The notes beneath the pieces were generated by a model. The model saw only the letters and a program-made list of their open reading frames with translations, was not told where the DNA came from and made no database searches. This document shows positions 1 to 5,959 of a DNA stretch of 21,392 nt, piece by piece. Source of the DNA: a virus. The translations under genes were made by a program, and so were the position numbers. Position 1 is the first letter of the stretch. Every line of letters starts with the position of its first letter. The stretch covers positions 1 to 21,392 of IMG/VR virus record IMGVR_UViG_3300046516_000224. One strand, given 5' to 3'.

Positions 1-14
1 GACTTCTTCTTGCA

Positions 15-227
15 CTATTGCCCCCAGATTCCTCTTACAGAGTCACAGATCCTATTGTATACTTCTGAGTCTACTACGGCCTGTCGTGGCTGTCCAACTC
101 TTTGTGCACCAGGATTCTTAGTGTTGTAGAAACGGGAGAATTCAACAACATCATCACGATTTCTATGCAGAGAAATAGCTCTGTTTGCACTAAGGAGTAG
201 CCAGTCCTGCTTCCAAATTCTCGCCAT
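15..227 (-). CDS. Hypothetical protein, 70 aa
   Basis: I do not recognise this protein. It is basic and rich in Arg, Asn and aromatic residues, with no obvious motif, membrane segment or signal peptide. The case for a real gene is its position. Its ATG shares one base with the TGA of the preceding gene (TGATG), which is the coupling style used across this window, and the frame is open to a TAG at 15-17. A purine-rich AAGAAG stretch right after the stop could be the ribosome site of the next gene, outside the window. A small phage accessory protein of unknown role is all that can be claimed. Confidence 0.6.
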   Translation of the reverse strand: MARIWKQDWLLLSANRAISLHRNRDDVVEFSRFYNTKNPGAQRVGQPRQAVVDSEVYNRICDSVRGIWGQ

Positions 228-481
228 CAGTACTCCATAGGTTCGTGTTCACAACAAGTGCACTTACAAGGAATTCGGACACCACGATTTCGGAATGCCT
301 GGATAATTTCGGGATGATCCATGAACAATTCTACTGACTCATCCTCTGTATCCCAGTCACCATCCTGAAGTTCCCAGATCAGCTTCTCGGCAATCTGTGT
401 AAGGGCGGCACCTGTTACACCTACACGAATAGCGGTACTGATAACCTCATCAAAGATAGGATTAGCACTACTCCATCCCAT
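227..481 (-). CDS. Hypothetical protein with C-terminal Cys cluster, 84 aa
   Basis: This acidic protein is predicted to be mostly helical in its first 60 residues. It ends in a compact cysteine cluster (CKCTCC, about residues 72-77) followed by a His, which could bind a metal. No family is recognised. Its ATG overlaps the TAA of the upstream 59-codon gene (TAATG), and its TGA overlaps the ATG of the next gene (TGATG). It therefore sits in a translationally coupled string of small genes. The cysteine-rich tail matches a local theme, since several neighbours also look like small zinc-binding proteins. Confidence 0.65.
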   Translation of the reverse strand: MGWSSANPIFDEVISTAIRVGVTGAALTQIAEKLIWELQDGDWDTEDESVELFMDHPEIIQAFRNRGVRIPCKCTCCEHEPMEY

Positions 482-660
482 TACTTACCAACCTTTCCTA
501 TAAGGAACTTCATTGCTGACTTGGCATCATCAAATTCCGCAACAACATTACCTTTTGGGTCGTAGACCTTGTGCTTGCCACCAGTCTTGTGCCTGATCTG
601 CCACCCATTAAGGTAGTGAGTATATCCAAGAGACTTGAATGGCTTACTGTAATCTGGCAT
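481..660 (-). CDS. Hypothetical protein, 59 aa
   Basis: Translation from the ATG at 660 gives a basic, Gly/Lys-rich protein starting MPDYSKPFKSLGY. Its middle (GWQIRHKTGGKHKVYDPKGN) looks like two beta strands joined by a turn, and it continues into a helix-like VVAEFDDAKSAMKFL segment. This layout recalls small AP2- or Arc-like DNA-binding folds, but I could not assign it. Both ends use TAATG overlaps: its stop shares a base with the next ATG, and its start shares a base with the preceding stop. The frame is uninterrupted and the coupling is exact at both ends, so it is very likely a real gene despite its size. Confidence 0.7.
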   Translation of the reverse strand: MPDYSKPFKSLGYTHYLNGWQIRHKTGGKHKVYDPKGNVVAEFDDAKSAMKFLIGKVGK

Positions 661-752
661 TATTTATTCCCCTTAGTCCAGAAATCCTTGCAGGTCTTGG
701 AACAATAAGGAAACCACTTAGTGACAACAGGGTTTCCACATAGACATATCAT
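660..752 (-). CDS. Treble-clef-like zinc microprotein, 30 aa
   Basis: This 30-residue protein has four cysteines in a C3-x-C5-x11-C17-x3-C21 layout. The second pair sits in YCSKTCKDFW, which resembles the CS-x-x-C-x-x-DxW part of FCS/YacG-type treble-clef zinc fingers. YacG binds DNA gyrase in other bacteria. That link is only a similarity of short motif, and no function should be assumed. The ATG at 752 overlaps the TGA of the preceding zinc microgene by four bases (ATGA). Its own TAA overlaps the next ATG (TAATG). With only 30 codons it falls below usual gene-calling cutoffs. Confidence 0.6.
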   Translation of the reverse strand: MICLCGNPVVTKWFPYCSKTCKDFWTKGNK

Positions 753-853
753 CTTGCCAGCAACCTACCACAAGCAGCATTAGGGCACTGCTTGTTTCGT
801 CCTGCCTTGGTTCCACAGGAAGGGCATGTCTTCGGCAAAATTGGCAAACTCAT
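749..853 (-). CDS. Zinc-ribbon microprotein, 34 aa
   Basis: The protein has four cysteines as C10-x2-C13-x9-C23-x4-C28 (CPSCGTK then CPNAACGR), the spacing of a minimal zinc ribbon. A clear ribosome site (GAGGAGA) lies just before the ATG at 853, so this is a good start. It ends with an ATGA overlap into a second cysteine-rich microprotein, so the two are almost certainly translated together. Zinc ribbons of this type often bind nucleic acid or a partner protein, and no specific target can be named. Confidence 0.65.
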   Translation of the reverse strand: MSLPILPKTCPSCGTKAGRNKQCPNAACGRLLAR

Positions 854-863
854 TTATCTCTCC

Positions 864-1127
864 TCAGCTCTCGTCGTACTGGTAAAGGGTAGGAAGGAAA
901 TCAAGGGGATCTCCGTCTACAGTGATATAACTGTGGTAGCTATCAAACTCTCCCATGTAGTTGATAGTAAAGAACATTTCCTGACGACCATACCCACAGG
1001 TATCACAGCCACCATCTGCGTCCCCTTCAGTAGTACTGTCAAAACTAGCAGTGACAGCCTCAATCTCGTGAACCTTAAGAAGGTAGTTGATCAGTGCCTT
1101 CTCAATACGATCTTCTACAGAACTCAT
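864..1127 (-). CDS. Hypothetical acidic protein, 87 aa
   Basis: The protein is acidic, with a helical N-terminal third, a Gly/Asp-rich centre containing CDTCGYG, and an aromatic beta-rich end (FTINYMGEFDSYHSYI). No family is recognised. Two in-frame ATGs are available, at 1133 and 1127. The second is preferred because GAGGAG sits eight bases upstream of it but only two bases from the first, and because it creates an ATGA overlap with the SLOG gene that precedes it. It belongs to the set of small acidic aromatic proteins that recur in this window. Confidence 0.65.
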   Translation of the reverse strand: MSSVEDRIEKALINYLLKVHEIEAVTASFDSTTEGDADGGCDTCGYGRQEMFFTINYMGEFDSYHSYITVDGDPLDFLPTLYQYDES

Positions 1128-1504
1128 TCCCATATCTCCTCTACATACAGTTTCTTTCGGACAGCCATGTCTACAGTCATTTTCGTACCTCGGTTGCCCG
1201 CTCCGTGTAGAAAGAAGGCTAGCACCAGATCCGGCATCTCGTCAACCATGGCTTGGTTCCTGATCGCGTAGTCCTTAGGGTAAAGCTCTGTACGCCCATC
1301 TGAGGGCTTGGGAGGGAAGGCACGTACATTCCATCCAGCACCATGCCCGTAGGCCGCGCAGTAGGCATCCACGCCCCCTACAGGGCACTCTCCGTGCAGC
1401 AGCTCAACCGCTAAACCTGCATCTCTGAATTTATCCAGATAAAAGAAAATAGCTCCCATTTTTGATGGGAGCCAGTCTCTACTACCTGTTACAAGTAGTC
1501 TCAC
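1124..1504 (-). CDS. SLOG-family (YspA/DUF2493-like) nucleotide-binding protein
   Basis: The N-terminus MRLLVTGSRDW, the internal GECPVGGVDAYC, then RNQAMVDEMPDLVLAF and GNRGTKMTV follow the order of motifs in the SLOG superfamily (YspA/DprA/LOG-like Rossmann folds). That is G-S-R-x-W at the start, G-x-x-x-G-x-D in the middle, and a late Gly-Thr pair. SLOG domains bind nucleotides or their derivatives and appear in phages, stress systems and conflict systems. The ligand here is unknown. At 126 residues it is a single stand-alone domain. The start is GTG, overlapping the TGA of the preceding gene (GTGA). Confidence 0.75.
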   Translation of the reverse strand: MRLLVTGSRDWLPSKMGAIFFYLDKFRDAGLAVELLHGECPVGGVDAYCAAYGHGAGWNVRAFPPKPSDGRTELYPKDYAIRNQAMVDEMPDLVLAFFLHGAGNRGTKMTVDMAVRKKLYVEEIWE

Positions 1505-1659
1505 TTCTTTTTCTTATGCCTTCCTTTGACAGGAATAATCTTTCCACCCATACCGTCAATAGTACGAATGTTTATCTCCAACTCGATCTCTTCATCAGTA
1601 GGAATTCGACCTAGTCGCTGAGTAAGATCCCTTATTACATCTTCTCTGTCAGTCGTCAT
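1501..1659 (-). CDS. Hypothetical protein, 52 aa, Lys-rich tail
   Basis: Starting at the ATG at 1659 this gives a 52-residue protein. The first half is acidic and helix-prone (DREDVIRDLTQRLGRIPTDEE), a short strand EIEINIRTI-like segment follows, and the tail is strongly basic, ending in HKKKKK. The tail could contact nucleic acid. No family is recognised. It shares GTGA with the SLOG gene downstream and overlaps the end of the upstream gene by 11 bases, which supports genuine translation of this short frame. Confidence 0.6.
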   Translation of the reverse strand: MTTDREDVIRDLTQRLGRIPTDEEIELEINIRTIDGMGGKIIPVKGRHKKKK

Positions 1660-1828
1660 ACTCGTCCTTGATTACTATGCCTTTTTGTGCACGAATTTCC
1701 CGCATTTCATGCTTTCGGCAAAGCCACATTCCCTTTGTCCTATCCGGACGGACTGCTCCTGAAACAAAGGTAATTGGTGCACGTCGGCAACCTGTACGCT
1801 CACAGTATTTAGGTACTTCAACAACCAT
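1649..1828 (-). CDS. Small zinc-finger-like protein, 59 aa
   Basis: The protein carries CERTGC near residue 9 and WLCRKHE about 25 residues later, so C-x4-C and C-x2-H pairs could hold one zinc. The rest is basic, with a charged end. An in-frame TTG (1840) and GTG (1837) lie upstream, but the ATG at 1828 is preferred because it starts just after the stop of the previous gene (1831) and has GGTGG upstream. It is one of at least four small metal-binding candidates in the first 2 kb. Function is unknown. Confidence 0.6.
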   Translation of the reverse strand: MVVEVPKYCERTGCRRAPITFVSGAVRPDRTKGMWLCRKHEMREIRAQKGIVIKDEYDD

Positions 1829-1830
1829 TT

Positions 1831-2175
1831 CTACCACCAAATTGTAAAGAGATATTTACCAGCAGGAATTTCGCCGATCTGGTACAGGTACTCAAGAATG
1901 TCACTAGGAGCAGGCTTTTCAGTGGAAGGCTTACTGTACAAGTCATTAAGGAAGGCATTCTTGTCAAAGTCCTTCCAAGTATTCGTCTCTTCATCCCAGT
2001 GATAGTCTTCACCACAGGAGTCATCACCAATGCTGTACTCAAAGTAGGTATCCTGACCAGGAAATTCCATAGTGTCAGCATAGTGGTATTCGGTACCGAA
2101 GTGCTTGACTACGAAATCATTGAAGTCAGAGGACCAAATCTTGAAGTAGGTAAGTTCCTCAGCGGGAAAGTCCAT
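1831..2175 (-). CDS. Hypothetical acidic aromatic protein, 114 aa
   Basis: The sequence is strongly acidic and rich in Tyr, Phe and Trp. Asp/Glu runs are spread along the chain (for example YFEYSIGDDSCGEDYHWDEE) and there are few basic residues. No domain is recognised. Its ATG overlaps the TAA of the preceding 42-codon gene (TAATG). The composition resembles that of phage proteins that mimic DNA or bind basic partners, but this is only compositional. The start at 2175 is well supported by the overlap. Confidence 0.65.
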   Translation of the reverse strand: MDFPAEELTYFKIWSSDFNDFVVKHFGTEYHYADTMEFPGQDTYFEYSIGDDSCGEDYHWDEETNTWKDFDKNAFLNDLYSKPSTEKPAPSDILEYLYQIGEIPAGKYLFTIWW

Positions 2176-2303
2176 TAAATATCACGCCAGATGAAGGACT
2201 TCTTCAGGTTCGGACCGGAAAGAAGCATAACGCGCTGACGAGTAGGCTTTGCCTTGACTGGTGCAGGCTGTCCAACTCGACTACTACTGTTCGGCTTGCT
2301 CAT
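2175..2303 (-). CDS. Hypothetical basic microprotein, 42 aa
   Basis: From the ATG at 2303 the frame encodes a basic, Ser/Pro/Lys-rich N-terminal half (MSKPNSSSRVGQPAPVKAKP) and ends in FIWRDI. It looks disordered. GAGTAGTAATG precedes it, giving a weak ribosome site. The stop overlaps the next start (TAATG) and the N-terminus overlaps the end of the HNH gene upstream by 20 bases. A likely reading is that this gene was originally adjacent to thyX and the HNH gene was inserted between them. Confidence 0.55.
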   Translation of the reverse strand: MSKPNSSSRVGQPAPVKAKPTRQRVMLLSGPNLKKSFIWRDI

Positions 2304-2847
2304 TACTACTCCTATTCAAAAGGGAACTAGTGGTATTTAGGTATTCTATAAGACGTTGCAAAGTTTCTATACTATCTCCCACCTGGCCTATGGCGGTATT
2401 ACATTGTCGACATAAAAGACCTCTATTACAATTTCCACAAGACTTTCCAGGCGTAGGACAACAATTATGGTCGTGGTCTACACATAGAAGCACCATACTC
2501 ACTTCTTCGGGAGTTCGGCAACACCCCAAACATTTTCCGTCTTGCTTATTTAGTAATTCCGTGTAAGTCACCGCAGTTAGTTTATATTTTTTGACGGTAT
2601 TACAGGTCTTACACCGTTGTGATAGACCACCCAAGTTGGTATATTCACTGTAGAATTCGGAAAAGGGGAGCCACCGTTTACACAAATAGCAATTTCTTTC
2701 GTTATCTCTATTTTTTCCTCGATTCTTTTTATGCGGAACAATAGCGGTAAGCTCCCTCCCTTTGCTGTGCTGCGCATAGTGACTTCCACAAAGACTCACT
2801 TTCTTTACCTTTACAGGTGCACAACAATCAGGAAATACACAAGTCAT
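2284..2847 (-). CDS. HNH endonuclease, recombination endonuclease VII type
   Basis: The protein has an N-terminal zinc-ribbon-like part (CVFPDCCAP, CGSHY, then CYLCKRW and CKTC). A C-terminal endonuclease VII-type core follows: CLGC, the catalytic VDHDHNCC, and CGNCNRGLLCRQCNTAIG with its trailing D and helix. Proteins of this kind cut DNA and, in phages, usually behave as free-standing homing endonucleases rather than as T4 resolvases. It starts within the thyX stop (ATGA) with no ribosome site of its own, so translation likely depends on thyX. The sequence looks richer in A+T than its neighbours, which fits a mobile origin. Confidence 0.85.
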   Translation of the reverse strand: MTCVFPDCCAPVKVKKVSLCGSHYAQHSKGRELTAIVPHKKNRGKNRDNERNCYLCKRWLPFSEFYSEYTNLGGLSQRCKTCNTVKKYKLTAVTYTELLNKQDGKCLGCCRTPEEVSMVLLCVDHDHNCCPTPGKSCGNCNRGLLCRQCNTAIGQVGDSIETLQRLIEYLNTTSSLLNRSSNEQAEQ

Positions 2848-3569
2848 GAGAATGGAAAATCGGGGAAGTCCTGAAAAGTAGCGGGAGCTATTTCTCGTAG
2901 TTTAGCGAGAATGATTGTAGATAGTTCTCGAATTTCTGCATCAGCATGAATAGAATATCTTTTCATTAGCATGTCTCTAAAGGCACGCATGTTACCAGTT
3001 ACAACAATCTTGGTCTCCATGCCCGAAGGAAGGTAGAACCTTGCTGCTTCCCTTGCCTGCTTCCTAGTCTTACCCTCAGCAAGCAGATTGTCAACTGCAA
3101 TCTGGTACTCCCAGCCAGCGTTGGTCTCTGAGATGGGACCAGCTTCAATATCATCCGCATGGTTCTCACGAATAGCAGGTGGAACAACAAAATAAGCATC
3201 CTGCATGTCCACATAGCGCTGAGACAGCTCACTGAAGCTCAGGTGTCGGTGCCTAATCAGCTCATGTGTACAGTTTCGGCTGATACCTTGAATGTAGAAG
3301 GTAGCAGAAGCATGTTCCAGAACAGAGAAGTGTTCTTGGTTGATAATGTTGTTCAGATAACCCTTGTCTGTCTGAGTCTCAGGATTAGGCATTTCCCAAG
3401 ACTGGTAGCAAGCACGACCAGCAAAATGGGCTAGGGTATCAGCATCGAAACTGCGGTCTTCCCAGTGATAGAACTGGTCACGATCATTGAACTGCTTGCC
3501 AAACTGGGTATCCAGCAAATCCCGGGGAATATCGTGCATTTCCGTGCTTGCAATCAGCGTTACCTTCAC
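2844..3569 (-). CDS. thyX: Flavin-dependent thymidylate synthase ThyX
   Basis: ThyX makes dTMP from dUMP using FAD, NADPH and methylenetetrahydrofolate. The family signature is clear at residues 106-119 (RHRHLSFSELSQRY), close to the variant seen in actinobacterial enzymes. SVLEHASATFYI at 82-93 and the late KRYSIHADAEIREL dUMP-binding region are also present. Length (241 aa) is typical. The start is GTG at 3569, directly behind the stop codons of the preceding gene. Together with the ribonucleotide reductase it gives the phage its own dNTP supply. An HNH gene follows with an ATGA overlap. Confidence 0.95.
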   Translation of the reverse strand: MKVTLIASTEMHDIPRDLLDTQFGKQFNDRDQFYHWEDRSFDADTLAHFAGRACYQSWEMPNPETQTDKGYLNNIINQEHFSVLEHASATFYIQGISRNCTHELIRHRHLSFSELSQRYVDMQDAYFVVPPAIRENHADDIEAGPISETNAGWEYQIAVDNLLAEGKTRKQAREAARFYLPSGMETKIVVTGNMRAFRDMLMKRYSIHADAEIRELSTIILAKLREIAPATFQDFPDFPFS

Positions 3570-3572
3570 TTA

Positions 3573-3737
3573 TTACTTCACCTTTTCGTAGTTGTCAAGG
3601 AAATCGGACTTCCTTACAGATACCAGTTCATTTCGTTCACCGCGAAGGTGGACAATGTCGTTCTTTCTGTCAACACTGTCCACCAAATACAGTTGCTTAA
3701 TCATCTTGTGACGATAACGGTCACCACGAGTGATCAC
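3573..3737 (-). CDS. Hypothetical small basic protein, 54 aa
   Basis: The start is a GTG at 3737, chosen because a perfect AAGGAG (3743-3748) lies five bases upstream. The next in-frame ATG, at 3704, has no such site. The protein (MITRGDRYRHKMIKQLYLVD...) has several short beta-like stretches (IVHLRGERNELVSVRKSDF), suggesting a small barrel. It is followed immediately by thyX, separated only by TAA TAA, so the two are co-expressed. No family is recognised. Confidence 0.65.
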   Translation of the reverse strand: MITRGDRYRHKMIKQLYLVDSVDRKNDIVHLRGERNELVSVRKSDFLDNYEKVK

Positions 3738-3746
3738 AATAGCTCC

Positions 3747-3890
3747 TTATTTTTCAAGGCCAAACTGCTTGTAAAGTTTTAGTATTGCTCTTACTAACTT
3801 TGGATGTGTTTCTGGCTCACATTCAGAATTATCTATCTTGCAAGGCCAAGGGGATCTGTGTCTAAGACATACCTTGTCAGGATCGGACAT
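3747..3890 (-). CDS. Hypothetical protein, 47 aa
   Basis: The ATG at 3890 has AGGAG five bases upstream. The product starts MSDPDKVCLRHRSPWPCKID and contains Cys8, Cys17 and Cys24 with a nearby His, followed by a helix-like PKLVRAILKLYKQFG end. A CxH-type metal site is possible. The stop region supplies the AAGGAG ribosome site of the next gene. Function is unknown. Confidence 0.6.
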   Translation of the reverse strand: MSDPDKVCLRHRSPWPCKIDNSECEPETHPKLVRAILKLYKQFGLEK

Positions 3891-3897
3891 AAGTCTC

Positions 3898-4386
3898 CTA
3901 GGTGTTATACTTTCCATTTCGTTCTTCTACTGTACTACGTGATGTTCTGCGTGTCAACTCTCTGGATACTGTTTTCATGCAGGATTCCAAGTGGTTATAT
4001 ATAGCCTTAATCTGATCAGCAAAAGACTCAGAAAATATGAGAGCATAATCCATCTCTTGAACTTCAGGTTCCAGGGCAACCAGAGCTTTCGTTTCAGAAA
4101 CAGTCTTCGCTTTCTTTTGAACTGTGTACTTATCTGTAACAGCCTGTAGTTTACGGGCAGACATTCTAACATCAATAACAGCAACAGCCACCTGATATCC
4201 GGCATACCCTGTCCAGCTAGTGAACTCACTAAGCAGTTCCATCAATTCTCGGTCAGGAAGGTCTGCTAATCCTGCCGGAAGTTCTGGCTGGCCTTCCGAT
4301 GGTCTCTGAGGTGCTCTCAGTCCCACTTGGTCTAACTTCTGCTGAGGTGTTCCCCAGCCCGATTGTACTGGACTTCTCTGCGCCAT
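3898..4386 (-). CDS. Helical partner of the Cas4-like nuclease, 162 aa, SGWG motif
   Basis: The C-terminal two thirds are long amphipathic helices (from about residue 48), with a Lys/Arg-rich centre and an acidic stretch before a basic tail. The first 45 residues are Pro/Gln-rich and probably disordered. They carry QSGWGTPQ at residues 8-15. This N-terminus lies in a 134-base out-of-frame overlap with the end of the Cas4-like gene. A shorter start exists at ATG 4242, after that gene ends, but it loses the motif. I prefer 4386 because an equivalent motif occurs in the Cas4-like protein and the SSB. No family is recognised. A role beside the nuclease is inferred from position only. Confidence 0.6.
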   Translation of the reverse strand: MAQRSPVQSGWGTPQQKLDQVGLRAPQRPSEGQPELPAGLADLPDRELMELLSEFTSWTGYAGYQVAVAVIDVRMSARKLQAVTDKYTVQKKAKTVSETKALVALEPEVQEMDYALIFSESFADQIKAIYNHLESCMKTVSRELTRRTSRSTVEERNGKYNT

Positions 4387-5284
4387 CGTATTGCTCGCAA
4401 TCTTTACAACTAGAACCAGTAGAACATTCTGGTGGAGACATGGTGTTGTCAAGCGCCCCAACAATGAAATAGGCTTGTGTAAACAAGCTATCGCAGAAAT
4501 TAGGATCATACTTGACTACGAATTCCTTGACTCCCTGGTTGAACTTTGCCTCATAAATGAAGATGATCTGAGTATAGGGAAGTCCCATCAGATCACACAG
4601 TCGTAGATAAAGCTGTCCCTGACGAAGATGGGAAGGGAATGGTTCCTTTATGTCCCTCCAGAGACCCTGAAGGTCAATCTTCTGACCATCTGTATTGGCC
4701 TTGTAGATATCAGGTGCCTCTATTCTAACCGTACCAGCACCCACGGACTTAATCTCGATAAGAGCGTCCAAATGTGGAATAGCACCATCTGCATGACCTG
4801 CGATAAGATACTGTTCTGCCCGCAAAGGAACCTCGGCATATGTATAGCCTACACGGCTCTTGCATGATGGACAGCGCTCATCATAATAGAAATTGTTCTT
4901 GACTGTGTAGTCACACTCCATGCAGTTCCAGTTGCCCCAGAGGACTCCCATAGCTTCCAGTCGGGACTGCCACTTGGTGTGGATCATATGTCCCTCATCA
5001 AAGATGTTGAGGAGCTGGACACCTATATTCTCAGGTGCCTTCAGATAGGGGTTGTCTGCCTCTCTGCAAGCCTTGATACGAAGGTAGGTACTTCTGGGAC
5101 ACCAGCCTGTCTTGGCCATCTCAGAAGGGTGTATGATGTCCTGTCGTCTATTAGAAGGACGGGAATGTGCCTTTATCATATGCTGCTGAATACTTCCAAG
5201 AAGAATAGTATCCTTTGCTGCATTTGCATAGTTGGCCATGCGTCCTGTTAGTTTCGGTCCCCAGCCTGAGGATATTGCTGCCAA
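4253..5284 (-). CDS. Cas4-like PD-(D/E)XK exonuclease with Fe-S cysteines
   Basis: Numbered from the TTG at 5284, the nuclease core contains GHADG (D166), EIK (E177, K179) and a QLYLRLCDL helix corresponding to the QxxxY motif. This is the arrangement of RecB-family/Cas4 nucleases. An early GWCPRSTY cysteine (C62) plus C287-x5-C293-x2-C296 near the end match the four-cysteine Fe-S site of Cas4/AddB. An extra CxxC...CxxC zinc ribbon is inserted before the core (WNCMECDY, ERCPSC). Phage Cas4-like proteins are replication/recombination exonucleases. The start is uncertain: ATG 5338, TTG 5284 (AAAGGA nine bases upstream) and ATG 5239 are all possible. The first two keep an SGWG motif encoded over the whiB end. 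Confidence 0.8.
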   Translation of the reverse strand: MAAISSGWGPKLTGRMANYANAAKDTILLGSIQQHMIKAHSRPSNRRQDIIHPSEMAKTGWCPRSTYLRIKACREADNPYLKAPENIGVQLLNIFDEGHMIHTKWQSRLEAMGVLWGNWNCMECDYTVKNNFYYDERCPSCKSRVGYTYAEVPLRAEQYLIAGHADGAIPHLDALIEIKSVGAGTVRIEAPDIYKANTDGQKIDLQGLWRDIKEPFPSHLRQGQLYLRLCDLMGLPYTQIIFIYEAKFNQGVKEFVVKYDPNFCDSLFTQAYFIVGALDNTMSPPECSTGSSCKDCEQYDGAEKSSTIGLGNTSAEVRPSGTESTSETIGRPARTSGRISRPS

Positions 5285-5586
5285 AGCTTTCGTTCCTTTC
5301 TCAGTTTCGCACGTTCTTCCGGATTCATTCCGCCCCATACTCCATAGCGCTCATTATTCGTCATTGCGAACTCCAAGCAGCTTTCCAGTAAAGGACAGGG
5401 CTTTCCGTCATATGTGCCTAAGCAAATGTTCTTTGCGTCTTCTGTCTCACTATAGTCAGGTTCATCCTCTGAATCCGAATCACTATACCAAGGGTCGTTT
5501 CCTCTTGTTGCAGGAAACGATACACACTTGGCCTGTCTATCAGGATCATCGCTGAACCATGCGGGTGCAACACTACGTAGTTTCAT
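5248..5586 (-). CDS. whiB: WhiB-like Fe-S transcription regulator
   Basis: WhiB proteins bind a 4Fe-4S cluster and partner with the primary sigma factor. They are confined to actinobacteria and their phages. Here the four cysteines are C21, C55, C64 and C70, followed by the diagnostic GVWGGMNPEER turn (82-92) and a basic tail (AKLRKERK). Two features are unusual. The second and third cysteines are eight residues apart instead of two, and a very acidic Asp/Ser/Glu insert (about 35-50) lies between the first and second. The ATG at 5586 is preferred over 5628 because WhiB homology starts there (APAWFSDD). It overlaps the resolvase gene by 14 bases and the nuclease gene by at least 37. Confidence 0.88.
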   Translation of the reverse strand: MKLRSVAPAWFSDDPDRQAKCVSFPATRGNDPWYSDSDSEDEPDYSETEDAKNICLGTYDGKPCPLLESCLEFAMTNNERYGVWGGMNPEERAKLRKERKLWQQYPQAGDRN

Positions 5587-5905
5587 TACCACTAAAGCCA
5601 ACCTTTTCGCGTAGTTCAAGATAGTCATCCTTGGACATGATTACCCAAGAATTACCACTGGTCTTGAACTCTACCATAAAGATCGGAATTCGTCCATCCA
5701 TAAGCGCTTGGTTATAGTTCTTCTCCAGTTCAGCATCCTTTAGTGAGTAGGATTTGGCAGAAGTTATCTTCAATTCAAATAGTTCGTTCCCTGTCCGTAC
5801 ATCGGATTTTCGCAGCCACTGATTCCCGGAACCTGCATTAACTGTTCCATCGAGTTTCTTAGCCAGCTCTTTTTCTTGTCTCTGGCTATCTTTGGTATCA
5901 GCCAT
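5573..5905 (-). CDS. PD-(D/E)XK nuclease, Holliday junction resolvase-like
   Basis: At 110 residues this is a single small nuclease domain. It has a helix with E11/E13, then GSGNQWLRKSDVR with D35, and FELKIT with E44 and K46, followed by a helix and IFMVEFK. That order (E, D, E-x-K) is the archaeal Hjc-like or phage PD-(D/E)XK resolvase pattern. Such enzymes resolve branched DNA before packaging or during recombination. The exact substrate cannot be read from sequence. It lies beside the WhiB gene and the Cas4-like gene, so a recombination role fits. The start at 5905 has GAGAGGAAC upstream. Confidence 0.75.
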   Translation of the reverse strand: MADTKDSQRQEKELAKKLDGTVNAGSGNQWLRKSDVRTGNELFELKITSAKSYSLKDAELEKNYNQALMDGRIPIFMVEFKTSGNSWVIMSKDDYLELREKVGFSGNETT

Positions 5906-5930
5906 GTGTTCCTCTCTGAGTATCCAATAA

Positions 5931-5952
5931 GGCTCCGGATTTCTCCGGAACC
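5931..5952 (-). terminator. Hairpin with GAAA loop, possible terminator
   Basis: In the minus-strand RNA this is a nine-base-pair stem closed by a GAAA tetraloop (a GNRA loop), with one G-U pair. It lies in the 54-base gap between the membrane-protein gene and the resolvase gene. The bases after it (TTATT) are only weakly U-rich, so it could be a weak terminator or an RNA-stabilising/processing hairpin. Confidence 0.5.
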
Positions 5953-5959
5953 ATACAAG

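Noticed and set aside
4387-4509. Longer N-terminus for the helical partner gene
   Set aside because: The extra 41 residues come from antisense-like translation through the conserved end of the Cas4-like gene, and no ribosome site supports them. The ATG at 4386 gives a more natural start.
4253-5338. CRISPR-Cas association of the Cas4-like gene
   Set aside because: No repeat-spacer array or other cas gene is present. Phage Cas4-like proteins of this layout are usual in replication/recombination modules.
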